A stretch of DNA of 45,521 nucleotides from the NCBI GenBank assembly GCA_017553815.1, contig JAFZJT010000177.1, positions 1 to 45,521 of the forward strand, in the 5' to 3' direction. The notes beneath the pieces were generated by a model, which saw nothing but the letters and a program-made list of their open reading frames with translations, had not been told where the DNA came from and searched no databases. This document shows, piece by piece, positions 33,272 to 41,326 of the stretch. This stretch comes from Clostridia bacterium. GTDB taxonomy: Bacteria; Bacillota_A; Clostridia; Christensenellales; CAG-138. Position 1 is the first letter of the stretch. Every line of letters begins with the position of its first letter. A program made the position numbers and the translations under genes.

Positions 33272-33828
33272 ACGGAAAACCCTTCTTTCTCAAGATAATT
33301 CTTCAGCTTAACGCGAAGCGAGTGCAGGCGGCTCGACACCCAAGAGGGCGCTTCGCCCGCGGTTTCGGCTATCTCCGAAACGGATTCTTCAAACCAGTAT
33401 CTTTTGAGGAACAGCGCTCTGTCCTCCGCTTTCTGCTCCCCGAGCCAGCGGTTCAAAAGCGCGGAAAGCTCCCTCGCGTTTGCGCGGCTGTCGGCGCTTT
33501 CGCCGCCCGGGATGAAGCCCGCAAGCTCATCGAGCGATTCGATGCGGATATTCCCGCCGCGCTTCTGTGCGTTTTTATCGCGGTAGGCCCGCAGAGCAAA
33601 CCTTTTCGTGATTCCGAGAACGTACGCCTTGAGCGAGCGCGGATGCTCGGGCGGGATGCTGTTCCAAAGCGCCATCAGCGCATCGGAAAACACCTCCTCC
33701 GCCGAGTGCGCGTCCCCAAGAAGGCTTTGAGCCGCCCTCTCGCAAACGGCGCCGTATTCGGCTTTGACCTCCGCTATCGCCCGCTCGTCACGGTCGAAAA
33801 ACAGTCGTATCATAGCTTCATCATGCAC
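33268..33828 (-). CDS. ECF-type RNA polymerase sigma factor
   Basis: A 186-residue sigma-70 family factor of the extracytoplasmic-function group. Region 2 runs from about 10 to 80 and includes SAEEVFSDALMALWNS, with the core-binding and -10 recognition helices. Region 4 (about 120-180) has the helix-turn-helix VSEIAETAGEAPSWVSSRLHSLR, which reads the -35 element. GGGAG lies eight bases before the ATG. The four-base overlap with the next gene indicates translational coupling with a regulator. The signal sensed is unknown; an envelope signal is likely given the extracellular repeats of its partner. Confidence 0.88.
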   Translation of the reverse strand: MHDEAMIRLFFDRDERAIAEVKAEYGAVCERAAQSLLGDAHSAEEVFSDALMALWNSIPPEHPRSLKAYVLGITKRFALRAYRDKNAQKRGGNIRIESLDELAGFIPGGESADSRANARELSALLNRWLGEQKAEDRALFLKRYWFEESVSEIAETAGEAPSWVSSRLHSLRVKLKNYLEKEGFSV

Positions 33829-33908
33829 GAGTCTCCCTCGCTTTCATTAGGCCTTCACTCTATAAGTTTCGGTTTGAAGCGGAATCTTTTGGGTTTTCGA
33901 CAATATAT

Positions 33909-33924
33909 TTTCTTGTTCAAGAAA
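33909..33924. promoter_or_regulatory. Inverted repeat upstream of the sigma factor gene
   Basis: TTTCTTG and CAAGAAA form perfect 7-bp arms two bases apart, about 80 bases upstream of the sigma start. On the minus strand it gives a GAAC followed 13 bases later by GTC, loosely like an ECF promoter, but the spacing is short. Operator or autoregulated promoter are both possible. Confidence 0.3.
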
Positions 33925-33996
33925 TGCCGCGCTTGCGGCATCTCGATTTTCCCTATTCACTAAGCACAAACTACTAAATACTATTCACCAAGCGGC

Positions 33997-34860
33997 CTAC
34001 TGCCTTTTCGCGCCGCAGTCGGGGCAGAATTTATAATCCTTCTCCCCGAAGGCATAGCCGCACTCGCGGCAGAAGCGGGGCTTTTTCGCCTCGGGCACGG
34101 CCGTCATCACCGTCATCGGGCCATCTGGGCGCATCGGCGGCTCGTCCACTTTCGGCCTTACGCCGAAAATCGAGGTAACTATATCCGCGTCCCGTTCGGC
34201 GAGCACCTCGTCGCCCCTTTTGAGGTCGTTCTGCCGCATGAAAACGCAGAGCGGCGCGGAGGCGTCGTGGATTATCATGCGCGTTGAGAGCGTGTTTTTC
34301 TCAACTTCCACGCTCGTGAAGCCGCCGAAATCGCTGTCAATAAGGTTTGCGGGAACGAGGCGCACGGTGTTTGGCGAGGTAACGCAGCTTATCGCGTGGA
34401 ACGCGAAGGGACCCATGCCCATCCAGCTCAGATTACTGCCCGCAATCACCATCGCGCTCCCCTTTTTGCCGTTCGGAAGATACTCGGTCCATTTGCCCTG
34501 AAGCGCCTGCAAAAACTCGGTATCGCGGATCATTATATGGTCAAACGGGCCCTTTTCGACCTTCTTGAGCGTGTAGAGCGTTTCGCCCATTATCGTGTAG
34601 TAGTAGAGCATTTTCAGCTCGCCGCCGTCGTAATGAAGCGACTTTATCTCGGTCATCATGCTTCCGTCCGCCGCTCTTGAAAGCACGTTGTCCGCCAAAG
34701 CAAGCTCGGTGCGCTCGATACTCTCCGCGTCGTAGCTTATAGTCGTTTCAAGCGCAACGGCCCGCCGATAGTCGCGAACGGTCAGCCTTTCATCCCTTAT
34801 CTCGATATAGTAGTGGTAGCCCTCCTCATAGAAGCCGTTCAGCTTTTTCGAATATTTCAT
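33997..34860 (-). CDS. Unknown protein with C-terminal zinc ribbon
   Basis: A 287-residue probably cytoplasmic protein. No transmembrane helix or signal is seen. Most of the length (1-250) is a beta-rich region of unknown type, with segments such as YYYIEIRDERLTVRDY and SNLSWMGMGPF. The last 25 residues carry a zinc ribbon with CRECG and CPDCG, of the kind often found at the end of Firmicute housekeeping proteins of unknown role. AGGAGG precedes the ATG and a promoter lies at 34931. A degraded ATTCACT repeat lies just after its stop (33950-33992). Confidence 0.68.
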   Translation of the reverse strand: MKYSKKLNGFYEEGYHYYIEIRDERLTVRDYRRAVALETTISYDAESIERTELALADNVLSRAADGSMMTEIKSLHYDGGELKMLYYYTIMGETLYTLKKVEKGPFDHIMIRDTEFLQALQGKWTEYLPNGKKGSAMVIAGSNLSWMGMGPFAFHAISCVTSPNTVRLVPANLIDSDFGGFTSVEVEKNTLSTRMIIHDASAPLCVFMRQNDLKRGDEVLAERDADIVTSIFGVRPKVDEPPMRPDGPMTVMTAVPEAKKPRFCRECGYAFGEKDYKFCPDCGAKRQ

Positions 34861-34930
34861 CTTTTTTCCTCCTTGGTTTTTCCTTGGAATACGGGCGGCG
34901 CTTTTGTCCCTTTAAATATATTCACCTTTG

Positions 34931-34959
34931 ATTATACCTTTTTTTGCGCGAAGCTTCAA
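34931..34959 (-). promoter_or_regulatory. Promoter of the zinc-ribbon protein gene
   Basis: Minus strand: TTGAAG (34954-34959), a 17-base spacer, TATAAT (34931-34936), 70 bases before the ATG. In the rest of the 305-base gap (34861-35165) I see only AT-rich sequence and no convincing plus-strand promoter for the MBL gene. Confidence 0.65.
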
Positions 34960-35165
34960 GGCTTTTTTCGCATGACTTCGGGGCTTTTTCAGCGCACGAT
35001 CCGGCATTTTGTTCCCATCAAACTTTGTTCTCTGTCTTTTTTTAAAAAATATATGGCATTCCGTGCAATATTTTACCGAGGATTTCCATTAGCATGGTGA
35101 AAGCGCGATGAACGCGCGATCGGTCGACCGCCGAAGTAAGCTTAAAGAATAGGAAGTGTTTAGTT

Positions 35166-36041
35166 ATGAACAAAAGAAAAACCTCGTTATTAACCGCAGT
35201 CATATTGGTGCTTTCGCTGATGATGCAATTCCTCGTTTCCTGCACCGTTTCCGAAAGCCCCGCGAACGCCGAGAAGCTCGAGCCGCTGACCGTTTCCGTA
35301 CTAAAGATAGGCAAGGCGGACTCCATCGTTCTCAAAACGGGCGAAAACTGCCTCGTTATCGACGCGGGCGAGGAGGACGACGGCGAGGAACTCGTTGAGT
35401 TTCTCACGAAGAACAGCATAAGCCGCGTGAACGCCCTCATCATCACCCACCACGACAAGGATCACGTCGGCGGTGCGGACACGCTCGTTGAGCGCTTCCC
35501 CGTGGACAGGGTCATCCTGCCCGACTACGAGGGCGTTGTCACCGATTACTTCGAGTTCATGGACGCGCTCGAGGCCGCAAAGATCACACCCGAGAAGATA
35601 AGCGAAAACGTCGAGTTCGATCTCGGCACGGCGCACGTGCTCATCGAAGCGCCCTCGGTCTACCCCGAGCTTATCGCGGGCATGGAGATCGACAACGACT
35701 GCTCGCTGATCACCACCGTGACCCACGGCAAAAACCGCCTTGTTTTCATGGGCGACGCGGAAAAGACCCGCATTCGCGATTGGCTCTCTGCGGGCAATGC
35801 CGAAAAATGCGATTTTATGAAGGTGCCGCACCATGGCGTTTACAACGCGGCGCTCTCTGAGCTTTTCGCAACGACCCGCCCCAAGTATGCCGTTATCTGC
35901 TCATCCGACAAGAACCCCGCCGAATCGAAGACGCTTGAGCTTATAAAGAGCTTCGGCACCGAGGTCTACGAGACCCGCTTCGGCAGGCTGACCGTCGTCA
36001 GCGACGGCTTGACCCTTGAACTGAAGCAAAAGACGAAGTAA
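35166..36041 (+). CDS. MBL-fold lipoprotein (ComEC-like hydrolase domain)
   Basis: A 291-residue predicted lipoprotein with a lipobox at FLVSC (Cys26). The mature part is a metallo-beta-lactamase fold with THHDKDHVGG (metal motif, 94-103), FMGDAE and KVPHHG. These match the ComEC C-terminal and related extracellular hydrolases, which act on nucleic acids or phosphate esters. AGGAAG is nine bases before the ATG. It is followed 14 bases later by the VTC gene and then DUF4956, likely one operon. The substrate is not proven; a phosphate-rich polymer is a possible link to the VTC domain. Confidence 0.8.
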   Translation: MNKRKTSLLTAVILVLSLMMQFLVSCTVSESPANAEKLEPLTVSVLKIGKADSIVLKTGENCLVIDAGEEDDGEELVEFLTKNSISRVNALIITHHDKDHVGGADTLVERFPVDRVILPDYEGVVTDYFEFMDALEAAKITPEKISENVEFDLGTAHVLIEAPSVYPELIAGMEIDNDCSLITTVTHGKNRLVFMGDAEKTRIRDWLSAGNAEKCDFMKVPHHGVYNAALSELFATTRPKYAVICSSDKNPAESKTLELIKSFGTEVYETRFGRLTVVSDGLTLELKQKTK

Positions 36042-36054
36042 CGGGGGTAAAAAT

Positions 36055-36840
36055 ATGATACAGACAGTTTTCAGCAGGTATGAAAAGAAGTACCTGATGC
36101 CCGAGCATATCTATCTTGAGCTTCGCAAGCGCCTTGAAGCGCACATGAAGGAGGATAAATACGGGCTGCACACGATATGCAATATCTATTACGACACAGC
36201 GGACGATCTTCTTATAAGACGCTCCATCGAGAAGCCCGCCTACAAGGAGAAGCTGAGGCTTCGGAGCTACGGCGTTGCAAACGAAAACAGCACGGTCTTT
36301 CTTGAAATAAAGAAGAAATGCGACCGCATCGTGACCAAGCGGCGCGAGCCGATGACGCTGAATCAGGCGATGGGCTACACGGTGCACGGCATCCGCCCCG
36401 CGATAAATTCGCAGATAATGAACGAGCTCGACTTCTTCCTCGCCCGCTACGACCTCTCCCCACGCATCTTCCTTGCCTACGACCGCATCGCGCTTTTCGG
36501 CATCGAGGACGGCGAGTTCCGAGTCACCTTCGATCAAAACGTTCGCTCAAGGCGGCAGGATATCGCCCTCGACACGGGCGATCACGGCGAAAAGCTTCTT
36601 GAGGACGGCTACTATCTTATGGAAAGCAAGGTTTCGGGCGCTGCGCCGATCTGGTTCACCCGAATACTTTCCGAGCTCAAGCTCTATCCGACGTCGTTTT
36701 CAAAATACGGCAACATTTATAAAAAAGAGCTTGGCAAATGGGATCTTTCATCCCAGATAGTGCACCGCCAAAGGAACTGGAGCGCGGTTGCGCTTCCCGA
36801 GGACGATATCAAAACCGAAAGGAGACTTCTCGTATGCTGA
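36055..36840 (+). CDS. VTC-domain polyphosphate polymerase-like protein
   Basis: A 261-residue protein with the VTC domain, a triphosphate-tunnel fold that in yeast makes polyphosphate from ATP. Visible tunnel motifs are the opening SRYEKKYLM, IYYDT, EKLRLRSYG, VFLEIKKK, RVTFDQNVR, YYLMESKV and SFSKYGN. These supply the basic and acidic residues that bind triphosphate and metal. GGGGG precedes the ATG. Its stop overlaps the DUF4956 start by seven bases. The pair VTC plus DUF4956 is a known conserved set in bacteria. Polyphosphate synthesis is likely but not proven. Confidence 0.85.
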   Translation: MIQTVFSRYEKKYLMPEHIYLELRKRLEAHMKEDKYGLHTICNIYYDTADDLLIRRSIEKPAYKEKLRLRSYGVANENSTVFLEIKKKCDRIVTKRREPMTLNQAMGYTVHGIRPAINSQIMNELDFFLARYDLSPRIFLAYDRIALFGIEDGEFRVTFDQNVRSRRQDIALDTGDHGEKLLEDGYYLMESKVSGAAPIWFTRILSELKLYPTSFSKYGNIYKKELGKWDLSSQIVHRQRNWSAVALPEDDIKTERRLLVC

Positions 36841-37529
36841 GTTATTTAATTCGTGATGGGATGCTGACAAGCCTCTTCCACGCAGGAACCTTTTCCCTCT
36901 CTTCCGTAGCAATTGCGCTCGGAATGGCGATAATCCTGGGCGTTCTTATCGCCCTCACCTTCAAGGCGCTCTGCGCCGAAAGCTCAAGTTTCACCATCTG
37001 CCTCGCCGTGCTGCCCCTGCTCGTTACCATCGTTATAATGATAGTCAACGGCAATCTCGGCGCATCGGTCGCCGTGCTCGGCGCGTTCGGCCTCGTTCGT
37101 TTCAGAAGCGCGCCCGGCAACGGCAGGGAGATCCTCTTCATCTTCTTCAGCATGGCGATCGGCCTTGCGCTGGGCATGGGCTTCATCGGCCTTGCTGTGA
37201 TCGGCTTCGTGCTCGTTGCCCTCACGCTCGCCGTCGTCAGCATCGCGGGGCTTGGGAGCATCTCGAGCCGCGAGCAGGAGCTTCGCATCACCATCCCCGA
37301 GGATCTCAACTACAACGGCCTTTTTGACGACCTCTTCGCCTCCTACGCGAAGAAAGCGGAGCTTCGCCACGTCAAGACCGTGAATATGGGCACGATGTAT
37401 GAGCTCTGTTACCGCATTATTCTCAAAAAGAGCGATAAGGAAAAGGAATTTCTGGATGCTCTTCGCTGCCGCAACGGCAATCTGACCGTCCGTCTAGGCA
37501 TGGTCGGGCGGGAGAAGAACGAGCTTTAA
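36834..37529 (+). CDS. DUF4956 membrane protein
   Basis: A 231-residue integral membrane protein of the DUF4956 family. About four helices lie between residues 20 and 145, with the conserved GAFGLVRFRSAPGNGREILFIFFSMAIGLALG segment abbreviated here to its core RFRSAPG. The C-terminal part (about 155-231) is cytoplasmic. ATG 36834 is chosen with AAAGGAG nine bases upstream, overlapping the VTC gene by seven bases. This family typically accompanies VTC-domain genes, so it may anchor or guide the polymerase at the membrane. Confidence 0.82.
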   Translation: MLSYLIRDGMLTSLFHAGTFSLSSVAIALGMAIILGVLIALTFKALCAESSSFTICLAVLPLLVTIVIMIVNGNLGASVAVLGAFGLVRFRSAPGNGREILFIFFSMAIGLALGMGFIGLAVIGFVLVALTLAVVSIAGLGSISSREQELRITIPEDLNYNGLFDDLFASYAKKAELRHVKTVNMGTMYELCYRIILKKSDKEKEFLDALRCRNGNLTVRLGMVGREKNEL

Positions 37530-37870
37530 ACCCTCCAATTCCCGCCTGCGCCGCTTGCGAAAATAAGCACCCTCTCCCCCATTGAATACGGAGAAGCGGG
37601 GGCCGTTACGAAAATGTATTTCATCGATATTGCGCAAGTCTATAAAGCGGCGCATTCGGTGGAGAGCGAAATATGCTCCCCCTTGGATGCGTTCATAGAC
37701 GAGTCTTGTTCCGGGGGCTGCGCCGATCTTCCCAAGTTCTTCAGGCGCTCCCCCACCTCCATTGAAAAGGCGCTCTACAGCCACAAGCCCCGCTTGACCT
37801 TCGAGGTTCATTTCACGCAGGGCGAAGCGCGCCAAGGTTCCCAATGGCTTACGTACTGAGCCGCCCCCCC
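37530..37870. other. Unexplained block, open on both strands, no ribosome site
   Basis: The block has an 81-codon plus-strand frame (37614-37859) and a long minus-strand frame. Neither has a Shine-Dalgarno site, and neither resembles a family I know. Clusters such as CTCCCCC and GGGGGC suggest structured RNA or a dispersed repeat. Hairpins and a terminator follow, so the block may be transcribed as a non-coding RNA. Confidence 0.35.
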
Positions 37871-37891
37871 TCCTGAGCTCGGTATTAAGCG

Positions 37892-37949
37892 GCGCGCGAT
37901 AAGTCCGTTTCGCGCGCAGGACCCCCCGTTTTTGCGGGAGGTCCTTTTT
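37892..37949 (+). terminator. Two hairpins ending in a terminator
   Basis: The first hairpin pairs GCGCGCG (37892-37898) with CGCGCGC (37911-37917). The second starts AGGACC (37918-37923) and closes with GGTCCT (about 37940-37945), with an inner CCCCG/CGGG pairing and a T-rich tail. The second is a good intrinsic terminator and separates the upstream block from the LRR promoter. Confidence 0.7.
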
Positions 37950-37967
37950 AGTGTGAACGGCGAAGAG

Positions 37968-37996
37968 TTGACAATGCGGCGGCAACTGGTTAAAAT
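37968..37996 (+). promoter_or_regulatory. Promoter of the LRR lipoprotein cluster
   Basis: TTGACA (37968-37973), a 17-base spacer and TAAAAT (37991-37996), 83 bases before the first LRR gene. No other strong promoter lies between the three LRR genes, so all three may be read from it. Confidence 0.78.
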
Positions 37997-38078
37997 ATAA
38001 ATTGGAATAAAATTGTCCGTTTGGCGCAAACCACGGCTTGCGCTTTTAATACAACACCGTAAGGGAAGGGATACGCCA

Positions 38079-39248
38079 ATGAAGAAAAGCTTTCCGATGC
38101 ATATTTTAGCTCTTGCTGCGCTTGCGCTGGCGCTCGCTTTCTCCGCCTGCGTCACGGTAAGCGGCCCCATTCCGATCATCCCCTCCGCGGCGGACACGCC
38201 CGCACCGATCACGCCCGCAACCGAAACGCCGACGCCCGAGCCCCTGCCTACGGAGGGTTTTCCCGCCACGGTCTACGACGGCTACGAGCTCGACATGCTC
38301 CGCGCCTTCCTCGAGCAGACCGACGAAAGCGGCGTTAAAAACGGCACGAAGCTGAGCGCTGTTTATGACCCGAACAGTCCGTACACATGGAATTGGGGCA
38401 TCGAGTGGAGCACCGAGGGCGGCGTTGAGCATGTTAAGGCGATCAATATCGCCGATTGCGCTCTTGTTGGCAAGCTCGATCTGACGGATTTTTGCTTTCT
38501 CACGAAGCTTGACTGCAGCTCAAACCCGATAAGCGAGCTGAAAGTGGACGGCTGCTTTGCGCTCTCCTCGCTTTGCATAAGCGGAAACGGCGCGTGGGTG
38601 CTCCTCATGCCCGACGAGCCCTCCCTTGCCGTGAAGGGCGCGCCCCTGCCGGATATTTCCGATCTTGCGGGGCTTACCGAGCTTCAATGCAGCTACTGCG
38701 GGGCAGAAAGCCTCGATCTTTCATGCTGTCCGAAGCTTGAAAAGCTGGATTGCTCCATGAACGTGCTGAGCGAGCTGGATATCTCCTTCTGCCCGAATCT
38801 TACGGAGCTCTGCTGCGACTACAACGCCATAGATAAGCTCGAGCTTTCCGCCTGCCCGCTCATGCAGCAGCTTAGCTGCTCATCCAATATTCTGAGCGAG
38901 CTCGACGCTTCAAGCTGCCCCGAGCTGCGCTCCATCAGCTGCGTAAACAACCGCCTTACAAGCCTGAAGCTGCCCTCGAGCGCCTCCAAGCTCGAGCATC
39001 TCCTCCTGTCCGCAAACGAGCTGACACAGCTCGATCTTTCGACCTGTGCGCGGCTCAGCTATCTCAATTGCGGCGGAAACGATCTAAAAGAGCTCGATCT
39101 TTCGATGTGCGGCGATCTTGCGTGCCTTATCTGCACCGGCAACAGGCTGAGCCGGATAATCCTATCCGAAAGCGCGCCGCTTGGGACTGCCGAAAACGAT
39201 GACGATGTGATCATAATATTGGTACCGACTGACGCAACGAACGGCTGA
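38079..39248 (+). CDS. LRR lipoprotein 1
   Basis: A 389-residue surface lipoprotein with the lipobox LAFSAC (Cys24) and a Pro/Thr linker. A cap region of about 70 residues (YELDMLRAFLEQTDESG to the conserved L-G-LDL) leads to about ten leucine-rich repeats. The repeats are about 21 residues long, consensus LxxLxCSxNxLxxLDLSxC, with the Cys at the strand position. The repeats end in an acidic tail with a hydrophobic strand (DDDVIIIL). ATG 38079 is chosen, with AAGGGAAGGG upstream. LRR proteins bind partners on a curved surface; the partner is unknown. It is the shortest of three tandem paralogues. Confidence 0.82.
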   Translation: MKKSFPMHILALAALALALAFSACVTVSGPIPIIPSAADTPAPITPATETPTPEPLPTEGFPATVYDGYELDMLRAFLEQTDESGVKNGTKLSAVYDPNSPYTWNWGIEWSTEGGVEHVKAINIADCALVGKLDLTDFCFLTKLDCSSNPISELKVDGCFALSSLCISGNGAWVLLMPDEPSLAVKGAPLPDISDLAGLTELQCSYCGAESLDLSCCPKLEKLDCSMNVLSELDISFCPNLTELCCDYNAIDKLELSACPLMQQLSCSSNILSELDASSCPELRSISCVNNRLTSLKLPSSASKLEHLLLSANELTQLDLSTCARLSYLNCGGNDLKELDLSMCGDLACLICTGNRLSRIILSESAPLGTAENDDDVIIILVPTDATNG

Positions 39249-39293
39249 GCTCTGGTTTTCGCCGTCAGCGAATAAAAAGAAAAGGAGTCCATT

Positions 39294-41246
39294 ATGAAAA
39301 AAAGCGTCCTCTTCACCGTGACCGCGCTTATCGCGCTTTCCGCCTGCGCCATGCACAATTATCCCGTTCCGCTCATAACGCCCAAGCCCACCGCGGCGAT
39401 AACCGACCCGCCCCCGTTCGACCCCGACCCGTCCGCCTCCCCGAATCCGACGCCGATGGAGTTTGCGACCGAGTCCCCCTCCGCCGATCCCACTGAGGAG
39501 CCGCGCTATGACGGGATCGAGCTTGCGGCGATAGAAGCCTTTTTCGAGCAGACCGATGAGGAGGGCGTTTCAAACCGCGCCAAGGTGAAGGAAGCTTACG
39601 GCGGTATCGACGACCCCATGAAGTTGGACAGAGTCTTCGATTGGATACAAACGGGCTCCGAAATCCACCTTTACAATATCTCCCTCCCCTATATGGGGCT
39701 CGTGGGAAGCCTCGACGTTTCGGGCTTTTCGCGGCTCAGTTCGCTCAACTGCAGCGGAAACCTACTCACCGAGATAGACGTTTCAAACTGCGCGACGCTA
39801 AGCGAGCTTATATGCTTCGGAAACAGCCTCGTGTCCCTGCACGGCCTCTCCTCCTGCCCCGAGCTTTCGTTGCTCGATTGCGAGTGGAATGAAGACCTGA
39901 AGGAGCTCGACCTTTCCGCCTGCAAAAAGCTCGTTACTCTGCGGTGCAACAACGTCGGCATCGCCGAGCTTGATATCACCTCCTGCCCGCTGCTGAATGA
40001 GCTTCATTGCAGTAACAACCGGCTAAGCGAGCTCAAGCTCTCCTACTGCCCCGAGCTCGCGTATCTTTACTGCGACGGAAACAGGCTCACTTCGCTCGAC
40101 ACCTCAAGAAACATGATGTTGGAGTGGCTTTCCTGCAACGAAAACGCTCTGACGGAGCTCGACCTTTCAAAGAACCATACTCTGACCGTTCTCCATTGCA
40201 GTCAAAACGAGTTGCGCTCCCTCAAGCTCTCCTCCAACCCGTCGAACGCGCTCAACCAAATCGATTGCTCGAAGAATAAGCTGACCGAGCTGAACGCGTC
40301 CGCCTCCGCGGGGCTGGATCAGCTCGTCTGCGACGAAAACGAGCTAACGGAGCTCTTCGTTTCGGACAACGCACAGCTCCGCTATCTCTCGGTGAACTCC
40401 AACCCGAAGCTCGGCGCGCTCGATATTTCGGAGCTTTTCGATTTGGAAATCCTTGCCTGCGCGAACTGCGGCCTTTCCGAGCTTTCGGTTTCCTCCAACC
40501 CCAATCTGACCTTCCTTGCCTGCAGCGGCAACGAGCTTACCGAGCTGAACCTCTCCGCCTGTTCGCGGCTTTCATCGATAAACTGCGCCGATAACCGCAT
40601 CGCGGAGCTGGACCTTTCCTTCTGCAGGGAGCTGAACAATATCTCCGTTGAAAACAATCTTTTGAGCGAGCTCAAGCTTCCTTCCTCCGATAGCGTATTC
40701 TCCCTCAACTGCGCGGGAAACAGGCTTACGGAGCTTGCGCTTTCAAGCTTTGGTATGCTTTATGAGCTCGATTGCAGTTCAAACGCCATCGCTTCGCTCG
40801 ACCTTTCCGCCTGCGACACTATGGGAAATCTGAACTGCGCAAACAACGCGCTTACGGAGCTCGACGTTTCCGCCAATGAAAATCTTTGGAATCTGAACTG
40901 CTCGAGCAATCAGCTTACGGAGCTAAAGCTTCCCCGGCATTCCGAGCTTTCAAGCCTCGACGTGAGCAGCAACCTGCTTACCGAGATCGATCTCAGCAGC
41001 AATCAGCTTCTGTGCATGTTTTACTGCAGCTCCAACCTTATCGAAAGGCTCGATCTGCGCGGCTTTGTTTCGCTCTGCGAGCTTAACTGCAGCGGCAACC
41101 GCCTTGTGTTCCTCGACGTTTCCCGCTGCTTCGCGCTCGAATCGCTGCACTGCAAAAACAATTTCCTTTCCGAGATAAACTGCTCCGAATGCACGAGCCT
41201 TGTCGATATCAAAACGGATGAGGGCGTGGAGCTGATACTGAGGTGA
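39294..41246 (+). CDS. LRR lipoprotein 2
   Basis: A 650-residue paralogue of the preceding gene, 45 bases downstream. Signal peptide with lipobox ALSAC (Cys18) and a linker rich in Pro, Ser and Glu. A cap with FFEQTDEEGVSN and a conserved GSLDVSGFS leads to about 23 leucine-rich repeats of about 21 residues. Most carry the Cys of LxCSxN and the consensus LTELDLS. The chain ends DEGVELILR. AAAAGGAG precedes the ATG. The repeat number is more than twice that of LRR 1, showing expansion after duplication. Confidence 0.85.
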   Translation: MKKSVLFTVTALIALSACAMHNYPVPLITPKPTAAITDPPPFDPDPSASPNPTPMEFATESPSADPTEEPRYDGIELAAIEAFFEQTDEEGVSNRAKVKEAYGGIDDPMKLDRVFDWIQTGSEIHLYNISLPYMGLVGSLDVSGFSRLSSLNCSGNLLTEIDVSNCATLSELICFGNSLVSLHGLSSCPELSLLDCEWNEDLKELDLSACKKLVTLRCNNVGIAELDITSCPLLNELHCSNNRLSELKLSYCPELAYLYCDGNRLTSLDTSRNMMLEWLSCNENALTELDLSKNHTLTVLHCSQNELRSLKLSSNPSNALNQIDCSKNKLTELNASASAGLDQLVCDENELTELFVSDNAQLRYLSVNSNPKLGALDISELFDLEILACANCGLSELSVSSNPNLTFLACSGNELTELNLSACSRLSSINCADNRIAELDLSFCRELNNISVENNLLSELKLPSSDSVFSLNCAGNRLTELALSSFGMLYELDCSSNAIASLDLSACDTMGNLNCANNALTELDVSANENLWNLNCSSNQLTELKLPRHSELSSLDVSSNLLTEIDLSSNQLLCMFYCSSNLIERLDLRGFVSLCELNCSGNRLVFLDVSRCFALESLHCKNNFLSEINCSECTSLVDIKTDEGVELILR

Positions 41247-41326
41247 ATTAAGCATTCAGCGGTCAATTACGGTTAAGAATAATCGCTTCGGCTTTGCCAA
41301 TACCCCCGAACGAAAAGGAGCCTTCA

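Noticed and set aside
37614..37859. 81-codon protein-coding gene
   Set aside because: No ribosome site, both strands are open, and no recognisable family; kept only as an unexplained block.
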